Shown here piece by piece: positions 8,034 through 15,709 of a stretch of 36,929 nt of DNA. Position 1 is the stretch's first letter; every line of letters starts with the position of its first letter. The DNA is taken from the NCBI GenBank assembly GCA_050331455.1, contig JBHJGV010000041.1:1-36929 (forward strand). The letters are read 5' to 3'. This DNA comes from CAYUYV01 sp050331455. GTDB lineage: Bacteria > Pseudomonadota > Alphaproteobacteria > JAJFIK01. Below the pieces are notes generated by a model. That model was not told where the DNA came from. It saw nothing but the letters and a program-made list of their open reading frames with translations, and did not search any database. The translations under genes and the position numbers were made by a program.

Positions 8034-8918
8034 TCATCGACGGGCACCGTGGGTTGCATCCGCGAGCCGGGCCACCGCATCGGTCACCGCGGGCACCAGA
8101 TCCGCTTTTGGGCGGCCGTCCCCGTCCAAATGATCCGCCACAAGACGAACCAACGCCGAGCCGACGACCACCGCGTCCCCGAGCCTGGCGGCCGCAGCGG
8201 CCTGTGCGGGCGATGTGATGCCGAAACCAATGCCGATGGGCAGATCCGTCTGCGCCTTGATGCGGTCCACGGCGGCCTCCAAGGCCCCGGCATCCGCCGA
8301 TGCCGCTCCGGTCACCCCGGTCACGGATACATAATACAAAAAACCGCTGGCATTGGTGAGCACGGCGGGCAAGCGGGCCCCGTCCGTCGTCGGCGTCGCA
8401 AGCCGGATCCAGTCGATCCCGGCCCGGCGCGCGGGCCGGCATAGGGCGTCGTCCTCCTCCGGCGGCGCGTCCACCACGATGAGACCGTCGACTTCGGCCG
8501 CTTTGGCATCGGCCAGGAACCGCTCGGGCCCATAGGCGTGGATCGGGTTCAGATAGCCCATGAGCACGATGGGCGTATCGCCGTCGCCGCGCCGGAAGCC
8601 GCGCACCAGATCGAGCGTGCCGGCGAGGCTCGCGCCAGCCTTGAGCGCGCGCAGGGACGCCTCCTGAATTGCCGGACCGTCGGCCATGGGATCCGTGAAC
8701 GGAACACCCAGCTCGATCAGATCGGCCCCGGCCCTGGGCAGGGCGTCGAGCAGGGCCGCCGTGGTCTCCTGCGCCGGATCGCCAGCCGTGATGAAGGGTA
8801 CGAAGGCCGCACGATTCTGGGCCTTCAGCGCGGCGAAGCGCCGGGCAATGCGGCTGTCGGCGCAGGGCGAACCCTCGGCCGGCGTCGGGCTGTCTGTCTC
8901 AGCCGGAATGGGAACCAC
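8034..8918 (-). CDS. trpA: Tryptophan synthase alpha chain
   Basis: TrpA cleaves indole-3-glycerol phosphate and passes indole to TrpB. The 294-aa TIM-barrel protein has the signature LIELGVPFTDPMADGP, with the catalytic Glu69 and Asp80 (equivalent to Salmonella Glu49 and Asp60). The phosphate-binding end GIGFGITSPAQ and VVVGSALV are present. GTG at 8918 was chosen as the start: it lies 2 bp after the trpB stop and GGAG in the trpB end is 8 nt upstream. This gives an N-terminal extension of about 20 residues before SRIARRFAALK, where most TrpA proteins begin, and there is no ATG or GTG closer to that point. The frame is open much farther upstream, but there it is antisense-free overlap with trpB in another frame and is not credible. 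Confidence 0.95.
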   Translation of the reverse strand: MVPIPAETDSPTPAEGSPCADSRIARRFAALKAQNRAAFVPFITAGDPAQETTAALLDALPRAGADLIELGVPFTDPMADGPAIQEASLRALKAGASLAGTLDLVRGFRRGDGDTPIVLMGYLNPIHAYGPERFLADAKAAEVDGLIVVDAPPEEDDALCRPARRAGIDWIRLATPTTDGARLPAVLTNASGFLYYVSVTGVTGAASADAGALEAAVDRIKAQTDLPIGIGFGITSPAQAAAAARLGDAVVVGSALVRLVADHLDGDGRPKADLVPAVTDAVARLADATHGARR

Positions 8919-8920
8919 GG

Positions 8921-10132
8921 TCAAATCTCCGCCTTCAGGGCATCGGCGATTGTGAAAATGTCTTTGTCGCCCCGGCCGCACATGTTCAGCACCAGGATAT
9001 GATCCCGGGCCAGCGTCGGCGCAAGGCGTGCCACATGGGCGAGCGCGTGGGAGGGCTCCAGCGCCGGCAGGATGCCCTCGAGCCGCGCGCAGAGCTGGAA
9101 CGCCTCCAGCGCCTCGCGATCCGTCGCGGAAACATAGGACACCCGCCCCAGATCGTGCAGCCACGCATGCTCGGGTCCGATGCCAGGATAGTCGAGTCCC
9201 GCGGAAATCGAATGGGCATCGATGATCTGGCCGTCGTCGCTCTGGAGCAGATAAGTCCTATTGCCGTGGAGCACGCCCGGCGTTCCCGCCGTGAGGGAGG
9301 CCGCATGGCGGCCCGTCTCCACCCCCTGGCCCGCCGCCTCGACACCGACCAGGGCCACGTCCCGATCATCGAGGAACGGGTGGAAAAGGCCCATGGCGTT
9401 CGATCCGCCGCCGATGCAGGCGACCAGCGTATCCGGCAGGCGGCCTTCCCGGTCCATCATCTGGGTACGCACTTCCTGACCGATGACGGACTGGAAATCC
9501 CGTACCATGGCCGGATAAGGGTGCGGGCCCGCGACGGTGCCGATGATGTAGAACGTGTCCGCCACATTGGTGACCCAGTCCCGCAGGGCCTCGTTCATGG
9601 CGTCCTTCAGGGTCGCGGTGCCGGAATGCACGGGGCGGACTTCGGCGCCGAGCAGACGCATGCGGAACACATTGGGCTTTTGCCGCTCCATATCGGCGGC
9701 GCCCATGTAAACGATGCAAGGCAGGCCGAAGCGGGCCGCCACCGTGGCCGTTGCCACACCGTGCTGGCCGGCCCCGGTTTCCGCGATGATCCGGGTCTTA
9801 CCCATGCGCCGGGCCATGAGAATCTGGCCGACGCAAGTGTTGATCTTGTGGGCGCCGGTATGGTTAAGCTCATCACGCTTGAAATAGACCTTTGCGCCGC
9901 CCCAATGGTCGGTCAGCCGCTGGGCGAAATAAAGCGGGCTCGGACGGCCGACATAGTGAGTCAACAGGTCGTCGAATTCCGCACGGAAGGCCGGATCGTC
10001 CTTGGCCGCCGTGTAGGCGCGCTCCAGATCCAGGATCAGCGGCATCAGCGTTTCGGCGACGAAGCGACCGCCATAGGCGCCGAAATGGCCCCGTTCATCG
10101 GGACCCAGACGGAAAGAATTGAGATCGGTCAT
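8921..10132 (-). CDS. trpB: Tryptophan synthase beta chain
   Basis: The PLP-dependent subunit that condenses indole with serine. The 403-aa protein has the PLP lysine Lys96 in HTGAHKIN, the ammonium/indole tunnel motif ETGAGQHGVATA and the phosphate-binding loop GGGSNAMG. The start FGAYGGRFVAETL is typical of TrpB1. The length matches the family. It lies 33 bp downstream of trpF and 2 bp upstream of the trpA GTG, so the three trp genes are clearly one transcript. No motif is missing. No leader peptide or attenuator was recognised upstream; the trpEGDC genes are elsewhere, which is normal in alphaproteobacteria. Confidence 0.98.
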   Translation of the reverse strand: MTDLNSFRLGPDERGHFGAYGGRFVAETLMPLILDLERAYTAAKDDPAFRAEFDDLLTHYVGRPSPLYFAQRLTDHWGGAKVYFKRDELNHTGAHKINTCVGQILMARRMGKTRIIAETGAGQHGVATATVAARFGLPCIVYMGAADMERQKPNVFRMRLLGAEVRPVHSGTATLKDAMNEALRDWVTNVADTFYIIGTVAGPHPYPAMVRDFQSVIGQEVRTQMMDREGRLPDTLVACIGGGSNAMGLFHPFLDDRDVALVGVEAAGQGVETGRHAASLTAGTPGVLHGNRTYLLQSDDGQIIDAHSISAGLDYPGIGPEHAWLHDLGRVSYVSATDREALEAFQLCARLEGILPALEPSHALAHVARLAPTLARDHILVLNMCGRGDKDIFTIADALKAEI

Positions 10133-10165
10133 TCGGTGTTCCAGCTTCGCGTGGGTCCGGCTTGA

Positions 10166-10888
10166 TCACGCCGTCGGGGCTGCGCGCCCGGGGCCGGGCG
10201 GTCCCGGTGCTCCGCCCCGGGACGCGGCCACGAAGGCCTTGATCCGCGGCACCGATTTGATGCCCCGGCTCGCCTCCACACCCGAGGACACGTCAACGCC
10301 GGGCGCGCCGGTTCGGGCGATGGCGTCGGCCACGGTTTTCGGGTTCAGGCCGCCGGCAAGCAGCCATGGCACCGGCGCGCTCCATCCATCAAGAATGGAC
10401 CAGTCAAAGCACAGGCCATTGCCCCCAGGCAAGGCGTGGCCGCCGTCGCCCGCCGGGGCGGTCGGCCTGGCGTCGAGAAGCAGGCGGTCGGCGACCTCGG
10501 AAAACGCCTTGGCGCCGGCAAGATCGTCGCGGTCGGCCACCGCCAGGGCCTTGATGACTGGCCGGCCCGTGAGCGCCTTGACGGCGGTCACCCGCTCCGG
10601 TGTTTCAGACCCGTGGAGCTGGATCCAGTCGGGAGCCATTTTGGCCGTAAGGGTTTTGAGTTCGGCGTCGGTTGCATCGACGACCAGGGCAACGCTCTGG
10701 CCCGTGCCCTCTGCCGCCCGGCCCGCCTCAATGAGGGCGCTGGCCTGTTCCGGCGTCACGGCCCGGGGGCTTTTGGGATAGAGCACAAAACCCAGGAAGT
10801 CCGCACCGGCGGCCCGGGCCGCGCGCACGGTTTCGGCGGTGGACAGCCCGCAGATCTTGATCTCGAGAGTGGCTGTGTCAAAGGTCAT
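10166..10888 (-). CDS. trpF: Phosphoribosylanthranilate isomerase
   Basis: TrpF catalyses the Amadori rearrangement of phosphoribosylanthranilate, the third step of tryptophan synthesis. The 240-aa TIM-barrel protein begins EIKICGLS with the catalytic Cys13, has FLGFVLYPKSPRAV, the general acid region VALVVDATDAE, QLHGSETPE, and ends with the phosphate-binding LAGGLNPKTV and GVDVSSGVE. ATG 10888 was chosen because the conserved protein starts there; it overlaps the end of pyrF by 11 bp, and the open frame farther upstream reads through pyrF in another frame. Between VIKALAV and LDGWSAPVPWLLAGG the loop is slightly long (DGGHALPGGNG), a small lineage feature. The C-terminal tail after AFVAASRGG is Gly/Pro-rich. 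Confidence 0.95.
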   Translation of the reverse strand: MTFDTATLEIKICGLSTAETVRAARAAGADFLGFVLYPKSPRAVTPEQASALIEAGRAAEGTGQSVALVVDATDAELKTLTAKMAPDWIQLHGSETPERVTAVKALTGRPVIKALAVADRDDLAGAKAFSEVADRLLLDARPTAPAGDGGHALPGGNGLCFDWSILDGWSAPVPWLLAGGLNPKTVADAIARTGAPGVDVSSGVEASRGIKSVPRIKAFVAASRGGAPGPPGPGRAAPTA

Positions 10889-11612
10889 TGGCCTGTCGTT
10901 CCGCGAGGGCGGCCTCAACCTCCTCCGCGATGCGCGCGGCGGCGGCGGCCGGATCTGCAGCTTGCGTGATGGGTCGGCCGATGACCAGCCGGTCGGCGCC
11001 GGCAAGGATCGCCTCACGGGGCGGCATAACCCGTTTCTGGTCCCCTGACGCCGCGCCGGCGGGCCTGACCCCGGGCACCATCAGCGTGAAGGGTCGCGGA
11101 ATGGCCGCGCGGACGGCCGCCAGCTCCTGGGGGCTGCACACCAGCCCGCCCAAGCCCGACGCCCGGGCAAGATGCGCCAATCGCAGAACCTGGGCCGGCA
11201 CATCGGGCGCAAATCCCGTCGCCTCCAGGTCGGCGCCGTCGAGGCTGGTCAGGACCGAAACCCCAAGCAGCGTACAGGCCTCAAGGCCCGGCGCCCGATC
11301 CTTCGCCTCTGCCGCCGCCGCCATCATGACCCCGCCCCCCGACGCATGGAGGGTCAGGAACGCCGGCGCGAGCCCGGCCACGGACTGCACGGCCCCCGCC
11401 ACGGTATTGGGAATGTCGTGGAGCTTGAGATCAAGAAACAGGGGCACGCCGAGCGCCGCCACCCGTCGCACTCCCTCCGGCCCCTGTGCCACAAAAAACG
11501 CGAGGCCAAGCTTCAACCCACCCACATGGGGCCCGATGCGACGCGCAAGATCGAGCGCGGTGTCGAGATCCGGAGTGTCGAGGGCGCAAAAGACAGGATT
11601 GGCGGAGGACAT
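10878..11612 (-). CDS. pyrF: Orotidine 5'-phosphate decarboxylase
   Basis: The last enzyme of UMP synthesis. The 244-aa protein has the signature DLKLHDIPNT at residues 61-70, with catalytic Asp61, Lys63 and Asp66. FCALDTPD at the start, the LTLHASGG strand, and the C-terminal VPGVRPAG and VIGRPIT phosphate-binding segments are all present, so this is the bacterial group I form of normal length. It is the first gene of the operon pyrF-trpF-trpB-trpA-accD-folC and overlaps trpF by 11 bp. The Shine-Dalgarno before ATG 11612 is weak. Only 29 bp separate it from the stop of a katG relic; in relatives this position usually carries ihfB and a LapA-domain gene, so the upstream neighbourhood appears rearranged. 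Confidence 0.96.
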   Translation of the reverse strand: MSSANPVFCALDTPDLDTALDLARRIGPHVGGLKLGLAFFVAQGPEGVRRVAALGVPLFLDLKLHDIPNTVAGAVQSVAGLAPAFLTLHASGGGVMMAAAAEAKDRAPGLEACTLLGVSVLTSLDGADLEATGFAPDVPAQVLRLAHLARASGLGGLVCSPQELAAVRAAIPRPFTLMVPGVRPAGAASGDQKRVMPPREAILAGADRLVIGRPITQAADPAAAAARIAEEVEAALAERQANDL

Positions 11613-11641
11613 GCGGGGGCAATCCGAGTGCGTGTAAACGT

Positions 11642-11812
11642 TTATCCGTCCAGGCGGCGATCAAAGCGGTCGCCTTGCATGACCTTAGTCCATGCGGCGA
11701 CGAAATCCTGGACAAATTGTTCGCGAGCATCGTCGAAGGCGCAGACCTCGGCCACGGCGGGCCGTTCGGAGTGGGCGCTGAAGATCAGATCCACATCGGT
11801 GGCGGTCCAAGC
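11642..11812 (-). pseudogene. katG: Catalase-peroxidase (KatG) C-terminal fragment
   Basis: On the minus strand, codons from about 11809 to the TAG/TGA-type stop at 11642 encode about 55 residues that match the extreme C-terminus of KatG: WTATDVDLIFSAHSERPAV, then AEVCAFDDAREQFVQDF and VAAWTKVMQGDRFD. Homologues read W-T-x-x-x-VDLVFGSNS, LRALAEVYA, FVxDFVAAWTKVMxxDRFD. Full KatG is about 720-740 residues, so more than 90% is missing. The reading frame continues upstream to 11896 without KatG similarity, and no haem- or Met-Tyr-Trp-motif sequence is present. This is a relic of deletion or rearrangement. Being 29 bp before pyrF it may still be transcribed, but a functional catalase is excluded. 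The identification is by recognition of the C-terminal motif. Confidence 0.8.
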
Positions 11813-11959
11813 CGTGCAGCGGCGCCTCACCGCGCCGCCACAACGGGCCTTGGACCGTAGAAAAGTCGATAGGATTTGTAAAATCGATAGTGTCAAAATT
11901 TTTTCATCGACGGCGTCGATCGCGGTGGATCCGGCGCAAGACGAGCCGATCCGAGGGCA
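11813..11959. other. AT-richer spacer with paired CTATCGA boxes upstream of the katG relic
   Basis: This stretch is noticeably AT-richer than its neighbours, especially 11858-11906. TCGATAG occurs at 11866-11872 and 11884-11890 (CTATCGA on the minus strand), an 18-bp period. The boxes lie upstream of both the katG relic and pyrF on the minus strand and could be regulator half-sites or the pyrF promoter region. No gene was recognised. Confidence 0.3.
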
Positions 11960-12337
11960 TTACGCCGCAGCCTGAGCGATTTCCAGCTTGTTGCCCGCCG
12001 GATCCCGCAAGAAAAAGCGCACCATGCCATAGGGCTCGGTCTCTTCCGGTTCCAGGCTCACACCCGCCGCCTCCAGATGGGCCCGGGCGGCGGCCAGATC
12101 CTCCACCTGCAAACAGATATGCCGCTTGCTGAGGGAGCCGTCCGCCCCCGTCTCACGACTGACATGGAGATCGACATTGCCGAGCTTGAACCATCCTCCG
12201 CCCCGGGCGTCGAGGGGAGGCGGTTTGGGGATCCGCTCCAGGCCCAATATGTCGCCGTAAAAGGCGAGGCACTCGGCCTCCCTTTCCGGCGGCATGGTGA
12301 TGTTCACATGGTGCAGGCGGATCAAAGGGATGGGCAT
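11960..12337 (-). CDS. VOC-fold (glyoxalase/dioxygenase superfamily) protein
   Basis: A 125-aa single VOC domain made of two beta-alpha-beta-beta-beta modules. The first has IRLHHVNITMPPERE, with a likely metal-ligand His at 9-10, then FYGDILGLERI and NVDLHVS. The second has RHICLQVEDL and ends in RFFLRDPAGNKLEIAQ, with a Glu in the usual ligand position. The PxExExxxxFYxxxLGL layout resembles glyoxalase I-like and fosfomycin-resistance-like members, but substrate cannot be told from sequence. ATG 12337 gives the normal start just before the first strand. It is 54 bp downstream of the exported coiled-coil protein gene and may share its transcript. Confidence 0.88.
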   Translation of the reverse strand: MPIPLIRLHHVNITMPPEREAECLAFYGDILGLERIPKPPPLDARGGGWFKLGNVDLHVSRETGADGSLSKRHICLQVEDLAAARAHLEAAGVSLEPEETEPYGMVRFFLRDPAGNKLEIAQAAA

Positions 12338-12391
12338 GGCCAGGCTCCAGGGACAGGCGCAACCGGAATGTTGCGAAGGACGGTCTGCGGT

Positions 12392-13384
12392 CTAACGTGC
12401 CTCCTGCGCGAGGGCTGCGATGTGGGATGGGATTTGGGCGCCGATTTCAATCTCGACGACCTCTCGAACGGTTTCGGAGCCGCCGTTCCCATCGAATTCG
12501 GTCCATTTCAGTTCAAGGCCGTTGGCCCGGCATCCTTCCGCATAGCCCTTGGCGCCGGCCATGGGCAGGCGATAGCGCCACAGTTCTCCGGCTTGTCCGG
12601 CGGCCGTGCACGCGCCAATCCGCTCATAGTGGCCGGACTGGATCAACTGGCGGGCTGGTGTCGTGGCGAAGGGACCAGGCTCCATATCGCGCAGGCGGAA
12701 CGGGGACACATAGGTCTCGCCCGTATCGAGCCGCTTGACATAGGTCCGTCCATCCTGCCACAGAGCGACTTCCCGGTTCCCCGCCCGGTCGAGCGCCTTG
12801 CCCGTCCGCGTGCCATGATCCTCGATCCAGAGGGTCAATCGGCCATCCGCATACTGGGTCACGATCCTGGCGGCCTTGAGGGTAAAATCGCCTTCCTGCT
12901 TGGTGGCATTGGCAATGGCCGCATCGACGCCCAGCCGCCCGTTTCGGTCAGCCTCGCTCGGCGCTTCGACCATGCTTCGGTCGGCAGATCCCTGCTCCGT
13001 CGGCAGATGGTCCGGCCCGGGATCGCCCTGTCCGGCAAGCAGGCTTGCCACACGGGCCGCATCGGATTTGGCGTCCGCCCACGTCTCGGCAGCGTCGGCT
13101 TCCCTTTCGGCCGCCTTTTCCGCTTTGCCCCGCGCCCGATCCTCGGCCGCACGCTGCATATCTTCGGCCGCGTCACGCCGTTTGCGGTTGATGTCATCAA
13201 TGAGGTCTTCGACATCCGCCCGATCTTTTTGCGGCAGGCGCGCAAGCGTGTGCGCATCGACTTCGAAACGCGGCGGATCGAGCGGAATGTCGGATGGGCT
13301 GGCCGCCCGTGTGGACTGAACGAGGCCGATGGACAGAACGGCCGCGACGGCAAGGCCGATGCGGTATATTTTGAAACCGGTCAT
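12392..13384 (-). CDS. Exported coiled-coil protein of unknown function
   Basis: A 330-aa protein not recognised as a named family. A Sec signal peptide is clear: YRIGLAVAAVLSIGLVQ followed by the cleavage-like TRAA, about residue 28. Residues 50-115 form a highly charged helix rich in Ala, Asp, Glu, Lys and Arg (for example DRARGKAEKAAEREADAAE), a likely coiled coil. The C-terminal 170 residues are beta-rich with paired strands (LTLWIEDHG, VALWQDGRTYVKRLD, LELKWTEFDG) and two Cys (IGACTAAG and EGCRAN) that could form a disulfide in the periplasm. This layout recalls DUF4412-like or lipoprotein-sorting-like periplasmic domains, but I cannot assign it. The next genes upstream on the same strand encode a vWA-like lipoprotein and a membrane protein, separated by 153 bp. 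Confidence 0.75.
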   Translation of the reverse strand: MTGFKIYRIGLAVAAVLSIGLVQSTRAASPSDIPLDPPRFEVDAHTLARLPQKDRADVEDLIDDINRKRRDAAEDMQRAAEDRARGKAEKAAEREADAAETWADAKSDAARVASLLAGQGDPGPDHLPTEQGSADRSMVEAPSEADRNGRLGVDAAIANATKQEGDFTLKAARIVTQYADGRLTLWIEDHGTRTGKALDRAGNREVALWQDGRTYVKRLDTGETYVSPFRLRDMEPGPFATTPARQLIQSGHYERIGACTAAGQAGELWRYRLPMAGAKGYAEGCRANGLELKWTEFDGNGGSETVREVVEIEIGAQIPSHIAALAQEAR

Positions 13385-13537
13385 GGTGCTTCGCGCTCCC
13401 GTGTTCTGAAATTCATCACTCGGCTTATGCGCTTAACCCTACGTCCCGATGGGGATTGTCATCAAGACAAGACCGGAAAGCTCCCTTCGCATCAAAAGCC
13501 ACATACCCTGTTTCCATGGCTTCTTTTGCGAGCGATT

Positions 13538-14206
13538 TCAGAACGCCCCGAACAGATCCCGCACGCCCAGGGGGTCGCGCACGACGACCCAATCCTTGGC
13601 ACCCGCGCTGCGGAACCGGGTCTCCCAGGCCTGGAGCCGGTCGAAATAGGCCTGAGGTTGGGCCTCGTTGAGAATAATGACATTGGCCGCCACGGCGGTG
13701 ATGCCCGACATGTTCGGCATTTCGTCCCGCCCGGTTCGGCAGTCCGGCGACAGGTCCTGCACAAGATCCGTGAACATCACGACGGCCCGCTCCCGGGCCC
13801 GGGTCGCACGCAGTTCCGCCGACGCCTGATAGAGCGCGCCGATAATATCCGTATATCCCGTGCGCAGGGCATTGCGCTCGATGCGCTCCAGCTCCTGGCC
13901 CATGGCAAGCTTCATCCGCGTCGCCGCCGAAGGCGTGTCCGGCAGGCGGAAACGCAGCAACACGGACTCGTTGGAAAAGCTGCAATTGTCGATCCGCGCC
14001 ACGACCATCTGGTCGAAAGGGTTCATGCGTGCCACCAGGGCACGCACCGCCGTCATGCAGCGGGGGATCTGCCGATAATAGGTGCCGGAAAAATCCAGCA
14101 GGATGTAGAGCGCGCGGGCCGTGTCCTGGCCACCGGTGCAGCCCGCAAGGGCCAGGGGCGCGCCGGCCAGCACCGGCAGGACTGCGCGTCTTGAAAGCTG
14201 TGTCAC
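13538..14206 (-). CDS. vWA-like lipoprotein
   Basis: A 222-aa protein with a lipoprotein signal: RR at 6-7, hydrophobic stretch, and lipobox LAGC with Cys23. The remainder looks like a von Willebrand factor A domain. The first strand and metal site read YILLDFSGT (Asp38, Ser40, Thr42, a DxSxT variant of the MIDAS DxSxS), followed by a helix, a second strand VVARID, a loop RTGYTDIIGAL with the expected Thr, and a strand with AVVMFTDLVQD. The start is GTG 14206, which overlaps the stop of the upstream membrane protein gene (GTGA) and has GGGGAG 8 nt before it, so the two are translationally coupled. The product should face the periplasm. Function unknown; the coupling implies a complex with the membrane protein. 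Confidence 0.78.
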   Translation of the reverse strand: MTQLSRRAVLPVLAGAPLALAGCTGGQDTARALYILLDFSGTYYRQIPRCMTAVRALVARMNPFDQMVVARIDNCSFSNESVLLRFRLPDTPSAATRMKLAMGQELERIERNALRTGYTDIIGALYQASAELRATRARERAVVMFTDLVQDLSPDCRTGRDEMPNMSGITAVAANVIILNEAQPQAYFDRLQAWETRFRSAGAKDWVVVRDPLGVRDLFGAF

Positions 14207-15546
14207 GGTGCCGTCTCCCCTTGGACCCCGCCCCCATGCGCGCTCTGCCCCGCGGCCCGTTCCGCGCTGCGACGACGGCCCCCGGACAGCAGCACCACGG
14301 TCTGCCGGATCTTCTCGGGCAGGAAGATGACCACGTCATAGACGGTAAGCAGGATGCGCCCGACGATCTGGAAGATCACGCCCACGGCCAGACAGAGCAC
14401 GAGAATCGGCCCCAGAATGACATGGCCATAGGTGAAGCCGACGACGATCGGCATGGTCTCGATGAACAGCTCCAGCGGAATGGCGATCAGGGCCAGGAGG
14501 AACGGGATAATGAAGCCCAAGGTCGCCTGCACCGCCATGCTGATGAGATTGAGCTGACCGCCGCCGGCTTCGCTTTCACCCAAGGCCGGCGCGGCGCCCA
14601 GCAATTGGGCCTCGGCCGCCCGCTCGCCCGCCAGAATGAATTCGCGCACCACCGCCAGGCCCGCCTCCAGGCAGGCCAGCACCAACAAGAGCACACCGGC
14701 GCCGATGGCGAGGCCCCGGCGCACCTGTTCGTCCTGGATCCGCTCGCGAATGCCGAACAGGCGCGTCACCCCCACGGCATCGAAAAAGATGATGCCCGCC
14801 GCCGCCTCCAAGGCGATCATCACCAGGGCCGCGATTTGATAGATCGGGTATCCGGCGACATTCAGGGAACTGCCGACGATTTCCGCCATGGGCCGGGCGA
14901 TGAGCTGGAAATTGAGCAGCCCGCCCCCGGCGATCAGCGGGATCGTCAGGATAGAAACCAGGAAAGTGGCCATGACGGCGCCGTGCTTCATGGCATCCTT
15001 GCGCTCGGGCCGCTCCAGAAGGGCGCGGTAGTCTTCGAGGCTCTTGTGAAAGGCGTCCATACGGGTGCGGATCGTTTCCAGCCCCTGCTGTCGTCGTTCG
15101 ATGGCCCTGGTCAGGCGCTCGAAATCGCGCCGGGTTTGGGAAATGACCGTGCGCTGGCGCTTCTGGGCCGCCTCCAGATCATTGACGGCCCCTTCGCCCG
15201 TGTCGGCGATGCGGCCCTTGATGTCCTCGAGCGCCATGGACATGCGCTCCAGGTCCCGCTCGGCAAAGGAGCCGACCGCCATGCCATGGGCGTCGGCCCG
15301 CCGCTCGGCGCGCTCGATATTGAACCGGTGCGCCTGGTCCCGGGCGCCCTCCAAAACCGAAGCCCGCACGCTGCGGATGCCGCGCCCCAGCACAAGAAAA
15401 CCCGCCGCGATTCGCCGAAAGACAGCATTGATCAAGGCCTTGGCCGGTTCTCGGGCCAGCCATAACAGAAATATGACGGCGCCACCCAGCGCCACCAGGG
15501 GCCAGGGTATCCGGGCCGTCCACTCTTGCAGTTCCGAAACGCTCAC
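14203..15546 (-). CDS. Polytopic membrane protein with central coiled coil, unknown function
   Basis: A 447-aa protein not matched to a known family. One N-terminal membrane segment (about residues 14-31, PWPLVALGGAVIFLLWL) is followed by a long cytoplasmic or periplasmic charged helix region (about 45-185) rich in Arg, Glu, Ala and Gln with heptad-like spacing. Five further hydrophobic segments follow, near residues 190-212, 236-255, 278-300, 335-362 and 378-400. The C-terminal tail is basic. GTG at 15546 was chosen because GGGAGG lies 6 nt upstream; GTG 15552 is too close to it. The stop overlaps the GTG of the vWA-like lipoprotein gene. The gene follows the ABC exporter genes on the same strand after 163 bp, which hold no recognisable signal. 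Confidence 0.75.
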   Translation of the reverse strand: MSVSELQEWTARIPWPLVALGGAVIFLLWLAREPAKALINAVFRRIAAGFLVLGRGIRSVRASVLEGARDQAHRFNIERAERRADAHGMAVGSFAERDLERMSMALEDIKGRIADTGEGAVNDLEAAQKRQRTVISQTRRDFERLTRAIERRQQGLETIRTRMDAFHKSLEDYRALLERPERKDAMKHGAVMATFLVSILTIPLIAGGGLLNFQLIARPMAEIVGSSLNVAGYPIYQIAALVMIALEAAAGIIFFDAVGVTRLFGIRERIQDEQVRRGLAIGAGVLLLVLACLEAGLAVVREFILAGERAAEAQLLGAAPALGESEAGGGQLNLISMAVQATLGFIIPFLLALIAIPLELFIETMPIVVGFTYGHVILGPILVLCLAVGVIFQIVGRILLTVYDVVIFLPEKIRQTVVLLSGGRRRSAERAAGQSAHGGGVQGETAP

Positions 15547-15709
15547 GCACACCCTCCCCGCCGTTGTCCCCGTCGCACCCCGATGCGTGGGCCTTGCCCA
15601 TCGGGACGGCACCTCGCTGCTGTTTCAGCACCTCGTGATCTCTGGCAGCCCTATATGGCACAGCTTGGACGGAACACGGACTGTGGGGATCGGCCCGTCG
15701 CTTGCGTCT

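Noticed and set aside
8919..9164. N-terminal extension of trpA into trpB
   Set aside because: The extra residues are trpB read in another frame; a GTG with good spacing lies at 8918 just after the trpB stop.
12077..14194. A 705-codon open frame on the plus strand
   Set aside because: It runs antisense through three minus-strand genes with clear signal peptides or domains, shows no family motif and is Arg/Gly/Pro-rich, as expected of an antisense frame in GC-rich DNA.
15613..15709. A sigma-54-like element (TGGCAC near 15657)
   Set aside because: The -12 TTGC part is missing at the required spacing, and the site lies downstream of the ABC permease without a suitable gene start.
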